From: Aspidiotus rigidus
Lineage: Eukaryota > Arthropoda > Insecta > Hemiptera > Diaspididae
Assembly: GCA_035079385.1 (NCBI GenBank)
Contig: JAVHKY010000054.1
Coordinates: 62,001-126,000, forward strand
Reading direction: 5' to 3'
Length of the DNA stretch: 64,000 nt
Shown: piece by piece, positions 12,283 through 23,850 of the stretch
How positions within the stretch are numbered: position 1 is the first letter of the stretch
Layout of the letters: each line of letters begins with the position of its first letter
Made by a program: the position numbers and the translations under genes
Notes under the pieces: generated by a model
Seen by the model: only the letters and a program-made list of their open reading frames with translations
What the model was told of the DNA's origin: nothing
The model's database searches: none

Positions 12283-14175
12283 CATTTAAAACAAAAATCA
12301 GTTTGATCTGTTCTATAAAAGTCGCTGGAAAATTCTACTGATTTTTTTTTACGGTTTTTGTGTTTTCAGGCTGGATTTGCACCTCAGTTGATTTTGTAAC
12401 GCTCAACCTATATCCTGGATTTGTATTTGGACGTCCGTATGACCATGAACTTGAGGCCTATACCAGGCTGAAAATTACTGGGTGGGGAAGGAGGCTCAAG
12501 TTCATCTAGTATGGAGACTGGCGCAACGGAGGGGTGCGCAATGTCACTTCCTCTCGGCCTAGAGTGATCAATTGTCTTCCTCTTTGTGCGAAGAACATGT
12601 ATGACACAACTGTGAAGAAAACTTTCCCAGAAATGGGAGCCTCATCCAGCGCTTCTTACTATGTATTATGGTTCAAATTGCGGGAGAGGGAGGTAGTCGA
12701 AGGTCGAGTTCTGAATCATTGAAATTACAAGCTTACTGTACATTTTTTATGATTAAATTACAACTTGCTTTAGATTTCTGGATCTGTCTTCATTCTTAAA
12801 CTTCGAATCTAAGTCTAATCTTCTTTCAAATTGTTTTCAAAAAAGTGAATTTCGAGGGCCAATGATGACCACAAGGGAACATTTCTGGAGGCATAGCACT
12901 GTGGACTCTGGTGTTTTGATCGGATGGCCTACCTGACCAATTCAAGAGAAGAAAGCTTTCATCGTAATGACGTCTATTTAGGGTCATTTTTCGGCCTAAT
13001 TTGACTTGACTAAAATAGTACGAGATAATATTTTATCCCAAATTAGGCGTATCATCGATTGAATTGGTGGATAAACGTGCGATGAAGAAGAGTTACGATA
13101 CTTCCTAAACACGCGGATCATTTCAGAAGATAATTTTCGAAAATTTGTTTGCTTTTTCTCGTCTCTGGATTCTGAAAAGCTAACAGAGATTTTGAAACTA
13201 CCAAGGTCTGTAACATATTCATCATCTATTTCTACGGCGCAACACTCTTCTACAATAATCCGACGAGGTGGCTGAAGTCCAAGGAAACCTTCTAATTTTT
13301 ACAAATAATTTAATTACACGCAGAATATGCAGTTCGCGTAATTTTTTCTTATATATATACATAATACCTCATTATGCCTCATGTACGTATGGTAATTCAT
13401 ATTTCGCACAGCTCCTTGCAGGAATAAATAGTGAACGTTCTTCGTCATCAAAGATCAAGATAAGCAAACTTGAATTATAAGGGAAAAATTGATTTATCAA
13501 GACAGGAGAAATAATTTATATCCATCTTCCTATCTCCCAACCGCCTTCTTTATTCAACGAAATTCATTACTACACAATATTATTATGATTTCATTAGAGA
13601 ATTATAAATATCATCATTCTATTTCCTCCTTTCTCGCTATGTTGAAACAGATAAAAGTCGTTGCACTTTGATGAGATTTCCTCGTCACGCTTATCAACGA
13701 TTGGTAAACAGTAGAGACTCTATCCATTTCTCCAACGACTTCATTCGACGAAAGTCGAAGACGTCGGATTGCGAAATTATTCTATCGAAATAATTCCGCA
13801 AAACTAGTCTCATAAATTCTCGCGTGTATTTCAATATCAGTTTCCCCGCGCATTCATTCACTGTCACAGGTTTTATAGTTTGCAATCGACGGAAATGTAC
13901 GTTATAGATTCTTGCGAAATTCTAAATCGTTTTCCATTTTTGTCTCACGATGTCGCAAATAAAACAGAAGTATTTACGCATACTACTTCGATAGTAACAC
14001 TTGAAAGTTTTTCAAAACTTTCGCCCAGTTATTTTAGGAGTGCATACGTATTAACAGAAGTCATTAAAAACCAAATGGTTTCATAGAACGCGTAATCCTC
14101 AACATTATCTTGAAACCTAAAAGGCAACACATACGTCTAAGTGATAATAGAAAATTTCAAAGCGAAATTTAATCA
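12283..14175. other. Intergenic DNA, no recognisable gene
   Basis: Only short, unconvincing open frames on both strands. No repeat structure or element end is evident. Confidence 0.4.
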
Positions 14176-14179
14176 ATAT

Positions 14180-16165
14180 TTCCGATTCTATTCCGACTCT
14201 AAAAGCGCTAAAAAAATCGATCGCTAACAAATGGATCAGGCTGGTGCTGGGACGTTACCACCACGAGATGGAATTTACTCACTTAATGCAGGCTTATCTC
14301 TATTCTGCCCAAAGATGCCGTTCGATTACCGTGACCTTGCGAGAGAGGAAGGAGCGGAAATTCCAGGTCCTTATGGATCGACTCAGTGATTGTACCAAAC
14401 TTTAATTCTCGCGCTGTGAACTACTCTGACCTTGATTTAACGATGGAAGAAGAAATTTTCTCGGAAGAGGCCTAAGATATTGCCTGCCCCCCTTCACCGG
14501 AGGTAAAGCCCTCACCAGCGGGAGCAATGTGTCGACATCCTCTGTTATGGGCCGTCAGCAAGAGAAGACAACAACCGCATCGTTTGCAAGGCTGACAAAG
14601 ATGACGCTGTGGCTGTACTGAACCGTCCCTTTTATGAGGAGAAAACCCATGAGAGACTTCAAAATTGTGGGGCCATTCTTAACACCCAATTCGACTTTAC
14701 GACCCACATCGCCAATGTAAGGAAGGCAATCAATGATTCTTGTCATATCATTGTCAAGGTTACTTTGAAAAAGTCTATTCTGCATCCTAATCCTGTACCT
14801 CCTCACCCTTAGAGATTGCCTAAGGTCCATAAACCTGGCAGCTCCCTGTGATCCGCGGGGTCCTACTTCTCGTCTCCAACTTATCTCTTAGCTAAATTCT
14901 TGAGAATCTCGTACGGATTTCAACAACCATTATTCCATCCTTAATTCGACCACATTAGCTCAAGACATAGAAGATTTGACTTCACAGCCCAATTCGATAC
15001 TCACGTCTTCCGACGTCGTGGCTTTGTTTCCAAACATTCCCAAACAGACTACTGTCCAGCATTTTTAAGGTCTGTCAACCCAACATAATCTCCTTCATGA
15101 AGAGGCTAGTGAAATCCTATACTTCCTGAACGTCCGCTCCTCTCCATAGAGAAATTTTATTCTTTTCTTGAAGACATCGGTTTCTCTATTGGTTACCCTC
15201 TGGGATCTTTGGTTGCTAATGAATTCATACATAAATTCGAAAGATACTTGTTTTCGTCACCCTCGATTTTCTGGCCGGGTCACCTATTAGCATGGGTGCG
15301 TCGATGACGTCCTCCGTCTGTAGGCCTGCCCTCCCTCCGGGCTTCAGGATTTTCTCGTCTATCCAAAAAGCCTCGACCTCTCCACCTCTTTCACAATGGA
15401 GGTGGGAGGCCAATAAATGAATTTCCTAGATATTACCATCTCTATCGAGAATGGAGTACATGAAGTCAATATATTTGAAAAGCCCACAACGACAGAAACC
15501 CTTATCCACGTATTTTTTTTCTGCTCGCAAACCAACAAATTAGCTGCGTTCAACGCTATGGGACACCGCCTAGCTACCCTCCCCCAAAATGACTCGAATG
15601 TTAGGAAAGAGATTGCCACTTAGAAATGGCCCATAGGAAATTGGTTAGGAGATATCTTTACATTACTATTTCGCTTCGTCGTGACCCTCCTCTTCCTTCC
15701 CACCAAACTGATATGTTCAAATTGATTCGTTTGCCCTTCTTGAGCCCTCTTTCTCCTAAAGTCAGTCGTATTTTGCGTCCTTATATGGTTTTCCACCTGC
15801 CTACTACAACCCTACTTCTTTAAGCAAACTCTCCGGTCAACCTCAAGGACCATGAGAAAAAAGGTGTTTACAGATTAAAGTGCCTAGTCTACCGCAGCGT
15901 TTATATCGGCGTATCAGCGAAAGCAGCAGATGATTGAAGACGAGGACTTGGGAGCATATCGATACCTGGGTCTCCAATGAAATTGATTCCTCTGCCTACA
16001 CAGGCCATTTAATAGAATGCGGACACCGTCATACACAAGGATCCACGTGGAAATGATTACCAGCGTCGGCTTGCTTTAGAGGGACTGGAAATCGCACGAC
16101 ACAGCCGCATTAATTACCTTACTCCTCTAATCAAGGATGCTCTTGATCACAGCATCGCAAATTTG
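14180..16165 (+). pseudogene. Decayed Penelope-like element (RT plus GIY-YIG)
   Basis: Pieces of a PLE protein appear in order across several frames. First comes an N-terminal region with ANKWIRL (about 14230). Then ADKDDAVAVLNRPFYEE (from about 14596), matching the ADKGNAVVVL-type block of PLEs, and VRKAINDSCHIIVKVTLKKS (14718). The RT core motif A reads DVVALFPNIPKQT (about 15015), motif B GFSIGYPLGSLVANEF (about 15178) and motif C CVDDVL (about 15300). Next comes NFLDITISIENGVHE (15420), then PFLSPLSPKVSRILRP (about 15735). The GIY-YIG start VYRLKCLVYRSVYIGVS is near 15865. Stops and frameshifts are frequent, so it is inactive. It is more divergent from the other PLEs here than they are from each other, suggesting an older or distinct lineage. 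Boundaries are approximate. Confidence 0.85.
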
Positions 16166-16196
16166 ATTTTCAAAAATTATGTTTTTCCGTGTCTCG

Positions 16197-17990
16197 AGTG
16201 TTGGCAAATTAGAGCAATATTGAAAAAAAAAAAAAATTTTGCTGCAGCAAACGTTTCTTTGCTGAAAATGGTTCAGGATGAGGTCCTGAACAACATACTA
16301 AAAATCTCGCGTTTTCCCCCCGGAGCTTCTTCCATTATGGCGGTTCAAACTCCCAAAAAATTAGTTTTTTGCCTATATCGCCCGAAATTTAAAATTCATT
16401 ATAAAATGTTTCAAACAAAAGTTGTTCCTCGTTAAATTTCCTACCAAATAACGTATTCAATGTTCAGCCTATACCAATTAGTGCCTTTGCAAAGGGCGTT
16501 CAAAAGAGTCCCAAAATCAGTCCTTCCATATATCTCCCAAGATTGGAATTTTATGAAAAAATGTCTCAAATAAAAAATATTCCTCGTTTTTGCTATAAAA
16601 TGAGGTATTCAGCCTTCAGGAGGTTTTTTTAATAGGAGTTTAAACCCCCTACGGATGGAGGAGCTCAAGTCATGTGCCTCCTCGGGCTATGTTATAAAAT
16701 TATGTGTATATATTACATGAAATATACTAGCGTCATGGAGTAAGATCCAGTTGAGGAATCTACACGAAAAATTTACCTAACACACTTTTTTCATAGACTA
16801 ATTACTCTACTCTGAAAACTGAAGGCTCATTTGATAAAATTCAAAGAGGAACAACTTTTATTTGAAACATTTTTTCATTAAATTTCAATTTTGGGAGATA
16901 TATGAAAATCTGATTTTGGTTCTCATTTGAATGGCCTTTGAAGGCTTTGCCAAAGCACTAATTGACCTAGGCTGAACGTTGGATACGTTATTTGGTAGGA
17001 AATTTAACGAGGAACAACTTTTGTTTGAAACATTTTCTAATAAAATTTCAATCAAACAAGATATAAGCAAGAGGCTGAATCTTAGAGGGTTTGAACCCCT
17101 GTTAAAAAAATTCTCCTGAAGGCTGAATAGCTCATTTTATAGCAAAAACGAGGAAGATTTTTTATTTGAGATATTTTTTCATAAAATTTCAATCTTGGGA
17201 GATATATGGAAAAACTGATTTTTATGACTCTTTTGAACGCCTTTGCAAAGGCACTAATTGGTATAGGCGGAACATTGAATACGTTATTTGGTAAGAAATT
17301 TAACGAGGAACAACTTTTGTTTGAAACATTTTTTCATTAAATTTCAATTTTGGGAGATATATGAAAATCTGATTTTGGTTCTCATTTGAATGGCCTTTGC
17401 AGGCTTTGCCAAAGCACTAATTGACCTAGGCTGAACGTTGGACACGTTATTTGGTAGGAAATTTAACGAGGAACAACTTTTGTTTGAAACATTATTTAAT
17501 AAAATTTCAATTCAACAAGATATAAGCAAGAGGCTGAATCTTAGGGGGTTTAAGCCCCTGTTAAAAAAAAAAACCTCCTGAAGGCTGAATAGCTCATTTT
17601 ATAGCAAAAACGAGGAAGATTTTTTATTTGAGACATTTTTTCATAAAATTCCAATCTTGGGAGATATATGGAAGGACTGATTTTGGGACTCTTTTGAACG
17701 CCCTTTGCAAAGGCACTAATTGGTATAGGCTGAACATTGAATACGTTATTTGGTAGGAAATTTAACAGGGAACAACTTTTGTTTGAAACATTTTTTAATA
17801 AAATTTAAATTTCGCGCGATATAGGCAAAAAACTAATTTTTTGGGGGGTTTGAACCCCCATAAAGGAAGAAGCTTCAGGGGGAAAACGCGGGATTTTTAG
17901 TATGTTGTTCAGGATGTGTCCTGAATCATTTTCAGCAAAGAAACATTTGCTCCAGCAATTTTTTTTTTGTCTCTCGTATTTGCCTACACT
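16197..17990. mobile_element. Foldback-type element with long inverted arms and internal tandem repeat
   Basis: The outer arms (about 16197-16640 and 17565-17990) are inverted copies of each other over roughly 430 bp. Examples are AAAGTTGTTCCTCGTTAAAT on the left against ATTTAACAGGGAACAACTTT on the right, and TGGTTCAGGATGAGGTCCTG against CAGGATGTGTCCTGAATCAT. The outer tips read AGTGTTGGCAAAT and ATTTGCCTACACT. The interior (about 16870-17800) holds two direct units of about 460 bp sharing TTGGGAGATATATGAAAATC and GCACTAATTGACCTAGGCTG. No transposase is encoded. A target duplication is not clear: GTCTCG occurs just outside both ends, but ten bases beyond the right tip. Confidence 0.75.
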
Positions 17991-18786
17991 ATTTATCACT
18001 GTCTCGATTGTAATATTTTCGATGTTGATAATGGTCTGTTGACCGACAGTACTTCCAATATAATTTGATTTTACTACAGTGTCACATTTTGTTATTAAAA
18101 TTCCACGTTGGAATTTTCTATTATCATTATGGAAAACCGTAATTTGGAAGAGAGAATTAGTTCAATACATCTAAGTATTGTGAATACCGAAGATAAAAAT
18201 TCATTGTAGAGAGAAAAAAGACGAATGGAGAAGCACAAATGAAATGATCGGATGTACATTCACATGAAACAGTAGTAAGATCGGCATTGAAAATCAAGCT
18301 TGTACACTCGTATCAAATACTAGGGAAAATTTTGGAATGGAAATTGTAAATTCATGTGGAAAAGAAGAATACGTTTGAAAAACAATACCCACAAAGTGAG
18401 TGGCTCAGTAAAACCGCAGAACCTCGTTACCGTTCTCAGGGCTGACTGTGTATACTGTCGACAAACTAATGAAATTTATCTCAATTTCTAGATGAATAAT
18501 AAATTTGGTTAAAGTATACATTTAGAGAGTTTGCGAATTTAATGAAAGCTACACTGAAAACTGCGCGGCTTCGGATTTTACTTTGTAGCAATATTATTTA
18601 GTGTTGTGCACCTTCATCTCGGTTCACGACCACTACATAATGAATTACACAAATCGAAGGATAAATATAATATGTGGTATGAGCTCGGTATGGAAAGAAA
18701 AAAGAACGCCCCATATATTTTATCCTTCCATATTTTTTTTTTTTCCTGCTCCATACGGTATTATCATTATCATTTTTTATTCTCTT
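17991..18786. other. Intergenic DNA, no recognisable gene
   Basis: AT-rich with no motif, repeat or coding frame that can be named. Confidence 0.4.
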
Positions 18787-19389
18787 TTACATCTTTCTGC
18801 GTGGTTGATAATCTAGCAATAAACCTTCGTGCATTCGAATAATCTCGTTTACCGTATTACATTTTTTCCTCTGAAAAAAGGACGAGGAAAAAAATTTCGC
18901 ACCCTGCGGACGGATTATTCGTGCTCGCACGGAAGAAAAAAAAGATGAATACCGTTTTTTTCGGTTTGTTCTCCATGATATTTCATAAAGCGAACTCATT
19001 AAGGTTGCGAATAAGAAAACGATTTTTTTTTTTCCTTCTTGCCCCCTTTTCTCGTACACATTCATCTGTTTTCTCGCTCTTATGCTTTTGCAAACGTGGA
19101 CTAGAGCAACGGCAGCGTAAAAACTGGCACGATGAAATTTGCGCAGACTTTGTTTTCCCGTACTGTACACATATACTGAGCAAATAGTAATAAAAACAAC
19201 GATAATGATAGAGAGAAGAAGAAGAAGAAAAAAAAATGTATACAAAGACGGCGAAAAAACATATTTTTTTAATGTGCTGCTGCACCACTGGGAAATTTTG
19301 CCCAGCATTAAGAGCATAAAAACGTCGGTATAGAAGTGAAAGAAATGGGTATGCCTCGCGTTTTGAGTGTTTGACGGATCGATAACCAT
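18787..19389 (-). CDS. Unidentified 200-codon open frame, probably chance
   Basis: I do not recognise this. It is an ATG-initiated frame of 200 codons whose middle (about residues 40-75) is strongly hydrophobic (FFFLLLLLSIIIVVFITICS) and could form a membrane segment. Much of the rest is rich in Lys, Arg, Ser and Phe and comes from A/T homopolymer runs, which create open frames by chance. Two overlapping frames on the opposite strand are nearly as free of stops. No family motif is visible and no related copy occurs in the window. I list it because of its length only. Confidence 0.15.
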   Translation of the reverse strand: MVIDPSNTQNARHTHFFHFYTDVFMLLMLGKISQWCSSTLKKYVFSPSLYTFFFLLLLLSIIIVVFITICSVYVYSTGKQSLRKFHRASFYAAVALVHVCKSIRARKQMNVYEKRGQEGKKKIVFLFATLMSSLYEISWRTNRKKRYSSFFSSVRARIIRPQGAKFFSSSFFQRKKCNTVNEIIRMHEGLLLDYQPRRKM

Positions 19390-21071
19390 GTTTCTGCGGT
19401 ATATACGTGTTTAATAATAGTAAGTAGAGTCGTTTTGAATAATAACCCTATTCAATATTTTAAGACGAGTTTATGCACCAGATTTGTTATTAATATTAAT
19501 ACACAAGACCGGGAATGGAAAAATATGTAATGTTAAAATTTTACGCCATTAAATGGTCGATGGTACTCTCGGGGTCACAAGGACAAAAGCGCACTTTGGA
19601 ATTTATCGCAAACAGTACGAAATAAGGAAAAATGATCATCTCCACTCACAGTGCGACAGAAGAGTTTATGATAAAGAGGGAGCTGATTTAACGAATTTTT
19701 GTCCGAAATCTATGATAACAGCAGTGATAGTAAGGAATTTACATAGGTGTACCCTATACTGTTAATTTTTATTTGGTTTTATCCAACTTCTACCAACTTT
19801 CTGCCTGCAGCTTTGGCGGCGTCAGGATATTGCCACATACGATGCGACTATAACGCTTCAGGTTGAAAAGGGTACACCGAGAAAAATTATCAACAGAAAT
19901 ACAACCCACGACACACAGAGAAGTCTCAAACAATCCCAACCAACTGAACTCATTAGCTAATCACTTTTCTATTCCTAAAGGATACTCTGGCTTCAACACT
20001 TGTACAATAACTTTTTAAATGTAGCCCATACCTCAAAATGTCATTTTGGTAGTCATCGTACCCTTTAACGTCTAATTTTCTAGCAGATGCTTTAGAATAC
20101 AAGTCTGAGAAAATTGAAGAGAATCGGTCTATTCATTCAACCACCATTTATTTAAGTATACATAGTTCAATAGTTTCAATAGAATGTTTGGTCTGAGGTG
20201 ATTCTCAGAGTTATCAAACACACCAAGTTTCTATATCTGACGAGATATTGTCAGAATCTAGATGATGTGGCTTTTTGGAACCGTTGTTCAGGTTAATGTA
20301 TACTATTGATTCTGAGAATTTAATTCAATTATACTGGTTAGTAAAGTTTTTCTTGTATCCTCACAAATGATGACCATGATAGCAAATTTTGGTGAGAATT
20401 CGATCTCTATCATACGAGATATTGCCAGAATCTATACCATGTGGTTTTTTAGGACTGTTTTTCGGGTCAATGCTCGATTGGTTCCACATTAACAGGTCCT
20501 ATCTCTAGTGATGATCATATCAGCAAACTGAGGTGAGAATAACACATCAGGATGGGAATTCCAATTCAAAATTTGGAGCTACGCAACATGATTAGTTGAT
20601 ATGGTCTTTGAAAATTTTTTCACAAATCAAGTAATAATATTTGTGGTAAATATGTTCAAATATTGAAGTAATGACACCTGGAAACCAAATACAGTACCCT
20701 GATACATAGATTGAATGTAATTTGTCTACTATTCTAGAACATGAAATAACAATAATGACCGTATATACAATATGACAGAATATAGGTAGTAACTTTAAGT
20801 GAAGTGTGCTCAAAATTGATTGATTTTGTTAATAACTTTTTTTTCAGTTTCCCCAAGAGTGGATTTTCATTTGTTTCAAAAATTATCTCTCTTGGTGCAA
20901 CTTGTTTGCTCAAAACTGTTCCTCCCTCGTATTAAAGATATTTCATAATTTTGTATCCGAAAGAAATGTATCAACTTTGTTATCATTAAAGAAGCTCTTC
21001 AAAAAATTGTGTGTACATCAGTATTTCTATTTTCTTTTTTGAACATGGATTTGTGATCAAACCTACATAGA
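19390..21071. other. Intergenic DNA with a weak duplicated block
   Basis: A block of about 55 bp starting GATATTGTCAGAATCTA (about 20246) recurs as GATATTGCCAGAATCTA (about 20425), both followed by ATGTGG and TTTTT, suggesting an old duplication. Nothing else is recognisable. Confidence 0.45.
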
Positions 21072-21117
21072 AGAAAACAAACGAACGAACAAACAAACAA
21101 ACAAACAAACAAACAAA
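21072..21117 (+). repeat. (AAAC)n microsatellite
   Basis: An uninterrupted run of the tetranucleotide AAAC/ACAA with slight variation (ACGA) at the start. Confidence 0.9.
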
Positions 21118-21189
21118 TACCCCTTGTACAAGGTATTAAGAGAGCCAACTACTCTTCCATCACCTATTTCATCATACATAAATTTTGAC

Positions 21190-21238
21190 ATGTATATGTC
21201 TTTGGGCTGAGGTCAGTCTGAAACCTGCGTCACGCGAC
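21190..21238 (+). repeat. Dispersed family fragment, left copy
   Basis: TATGTCTTTGGGCTGAGGTC followed by AGTCTGAAACCTGCGT. The same stretch recurs at about 22208-22250, so the MITE pair between them lies among duplicated family units. Confidence 0.55.
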
Positions 21239-22081
21239 CCGCCGTGTGGGGATCAACTTTTTTTTTGTCCTAGTGGAAAAAGTGGTCAATAAATTTTAAA
21301 AAGTGGGTAAAGAGTGATTAAAAAGTGGCTAGGAATTTGAATTTTCGGCTGCAAAGCAGATAAATTATTTTGTAGTGTCCTTCAGCCAAAAATTCTTATA
21401 AATAAAAAGAATTACTACAAAAATGAAAAACTCTATTGACAATATTGACAGGAGAATTTAAATTCATTTTAGGTACATATGATCAACTCATTTTTTAGTG
21501 GACGTTTGTTTGTATTTGTAGTAACTCGTCAATCGATCTTTCTTCTTGTGGATAATAACATTTTATCTATTGTTCGAGGCCCTATTCAACCATTTTAAAT
21601 TTTCATTCTTTTCATTCATTTTCTTCACATTATTCAGGGTGTCTACTAAATCTACAATTCAAAAATTCATGACTTTTTCATGACTTTCTAATGACGTTTT
21701 CATAACAATTTTCATGATCTTTTTCCTTAATTTGTTGAACAACTTTTATTCGCTGTAATTTTTTTGCATTATTCAATGAATGCTAAATAATTTTGCAAAG
21801 AATCTCATGACCATAAACAAAAATTCATAACTTTTTCATGACTTTTATGACTTTCGTGACCACTGGCTAAAATTCATGTCTTTTTCATGACTTGTAGACA
21901 CCTTGTTATTTTATTGGAATCATTTATAATTTTTATCGTAAAAAAAAAATCATTGAAAATATTCCATTTTTTAGCTCAGAAAGGTAAAAAGTGGCTTACG
22001 TGGCGATTTTTCAAAATAGTGGCTAAAAGTACAATGAAAAAAAGTGGCTTTTAGTGGAAAAATGGTCCAATCCCCACCCTG
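21239..22081. mobile_element. Non-autonomous hAT-like MITE interrupted by a second MITE
   Basis: The ends are imperfect inverted repeats: CCGTGTGGGGATCAAC on the left against CCAATCCCCACCCTG on the right. The subterminal regions are full of AGTGGAAAAAGTGG-like repeats. The flanks share ACGCGA (21232-21237 and 22083-22088), a possible decayed target duplication, although a few unexplained bases lie between it and the left end. The termini resemble hAT-derived MITEs; that class assignment is an inference. A smaller element (21635-21905) is nested inside. No coding capacity. Confidence 0.55.
21635..21905. mobile_element. MITE with 12-bp TIRs and a 5-bp target duplication
   Basis: It begins CAGGGTGTCTAC and ends GTAGACACCTTG, inverted with one mismatch over 12 bp. 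It is flanked directly by TTATT on both sides (21630-21634 and 21906-21910). The 271-bp interior is made largely of repeated TTCATGACTTTTTCATGACT-type sequence in alternating spacing. It encodes nothing and sits inside the larger MITE. Confidence 0.8.
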
Positions 22082-22500
22082 GACGCGATGATTTATGACG
22101 TCATCAATGGCCTTGACGTACTTTACAGCCTTAGAAACATTTCGACCTTTGGCCTTCATTATACTAGGCACAGTATATTGGGATTGACTCGAAAAATGTC
22201 GACCTTTATATGTCTTTGGGCTGGGGGTCAGTCTGAAATCTGCGTGACGTCATCACTGATCTTGACCTAGTTTAGAGACTTGAAAAAAAAAAGGTTGATC
22301 TATGGCCTTCATTATACCAGGCCCAGAATACGGTTTAATGGACTTGAAAAAACTTCGACCTTTGTCCTTCATCATAGTAGGCTTGTACTAATTAGGCCTA
22401 AACTAGGCTGCTATAGCAAGATTAGCCCCAGCTCCATTATATAGGCCTAATTACAGTACACTAGTTTAATGTTAGACTAAGAAGGGGGGCGAATAAGCAG
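22082..22500. repeat. Dispersed repeat family, tandemly varied
   Basis: Successive phrases TTATGACGTCATCAATGG, TTGACCTAGTTTAGAGACTT, TCGACCTTTGGCCTTCATTA and CCTAATTACAGTACACTAG form two to three degraded units of roughly 100 bp. The CTAG-rich end corresponds in inverted orientation to the minisatellites at 36.4 and 56.1 kb. Confidence 0.55.
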
Positions 22501-23240
22501 AGCGATTGAGCTCCCAAAAGCTAGTTTGCTTAAAATATTGTACATTGACTAGGGCCTACAATGAAGGTCAAACAAACTACAGCATCCGAATATAGAATCG
22601 ATAATTCGATAAAATCAATATCAATGTACAGTAATTGAAATTGATGTATCGATATAATCGACATTGATATATCTTTACATTATATTTCTTTGCAAACGCC
22701 CAAAAACATACACATGATTCAATGTTTTTCCATGAAGTGGAGAAATTTACTCAATCTTTTTTGTTTATCATTGGAATCTCGAACATACTCTACAATCTTG
22801 ACACAAGTCTCAGGCAACTCCAAACCCAGGACCAATCACGGTTCACAAATAATGAATATATCATCTTAAATTGGCAGTATTAATAATCCTCCACTCGAAT
22901 AATTATTTTTCTAAACCCAAATTATCAGATACTACTACATAAAAAATTTGATATTTTGATAATGTTCTTGTTTCAGATATGCCCCACTGTTTTAAATTCA
23001 TCATTATTGATATTTTTCACTTATTCTTCATAGCGCACTCATGAGTAGATCGTCACACTACAATATTTGTGTTGTTACGTGTGATTTCAACAATATTCAT
23101 CTGGCACCACTTTTATTCTATTTGGCACCTACTAGTATAGTACCTTTCCCTTCTCGCATCTAATTTTATTAGTTCTCACTCTCGATACAAGTTCTAGTAA
23201 ACTCTAATGCAGATTGCGGATCACAAATCACAAATTGTTG
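22501..23240. other. Intergenic DNA, no recognisable gene
   Basis: Includes a short ATCGATA-rich patch (about 22590-22670). The phrase GATTGCGGATCACAAATCAC (about 23212) also appears, with variation, near 46330 and 47020, so a minor repeat is shared between these regions. Confidence 0.4.
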
Positions 23241-23850
23241 ATTTCAATAGTGTCGGCCTTTGCGACGCGGACCGACCCTAAAAAAACAGCATAACATATT
23301 AAGTGAACTAATGTTATGATAACCGATGTATAACCAATGTGAGAAACATGTAACACAATAGTTTTGTCCTTGAGACGTCATATGGAAGAATACAGATGAA
23401 GATGCACACAAAACAGGAGAATGAAAACTTTTCAAAACAGAACAGTCTCAAATAAAAATTTGAAAAACACAATGAAACACAACCGACAGCTAAAGACTAA
23501 ATAGAAAAGAAAGAAAATGGAAATAGAAAACAAAACACAAAGCAAAACGCGTTATTACATTGTAACAACGTCAAAGTTGAGCGTTTAAATTATTCTATCA
23601 CAATGATAACACATAGAAGACGCAAGACTATTCGGCTTATGACTGACTTGATGGTGACGTCAGCATTGTAACTGAGACTAAGAAAAAAGTAATTTCAATC
23701 GCATCAGCCTTCACAATGCGGGCCGACCCTAAAAAACAACAGAACAAAGTGAGTGCGCTAGTGTCATTGCTGATGTATAACCAACGTGAAACAAATAAAT
23801 AGCAAGATAGTTTGGACCCTGAGATATCATACTGCTGCTCATTGTTTGGT
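23241..23850 (+). repeat. Direct repeat pair, about 140 bp each
   Basis: The first copy (about 23241-23385) and second copy (about 23693-23850) share ATTTCAAT, CGACCCTAAAAAA, ATGTATAACCAA, GTGAGAAACA or GTGAAACAAA, and TGAGACGTCATA or TGAGATATCATA in the same order. The spacer of about 310 bp is A-rich and non-coding. It may be a pair of related element fragments or a local duplication. Confidence 0.6.

Noticed and set aside
17060..17120. tRNA-like GGTTTGAACCCC box
   Set aside because: The sequence recurs within the foldback element's repeats and lacks the rest of a cloverleaf.
18787..19389. 200-codon open frame as a real membrane protein gene
   Set aside because: Composition reflects A/T homopolymers, antisense frames are similarly open, and there is no motif. 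Kept only as a low-confidence entry.
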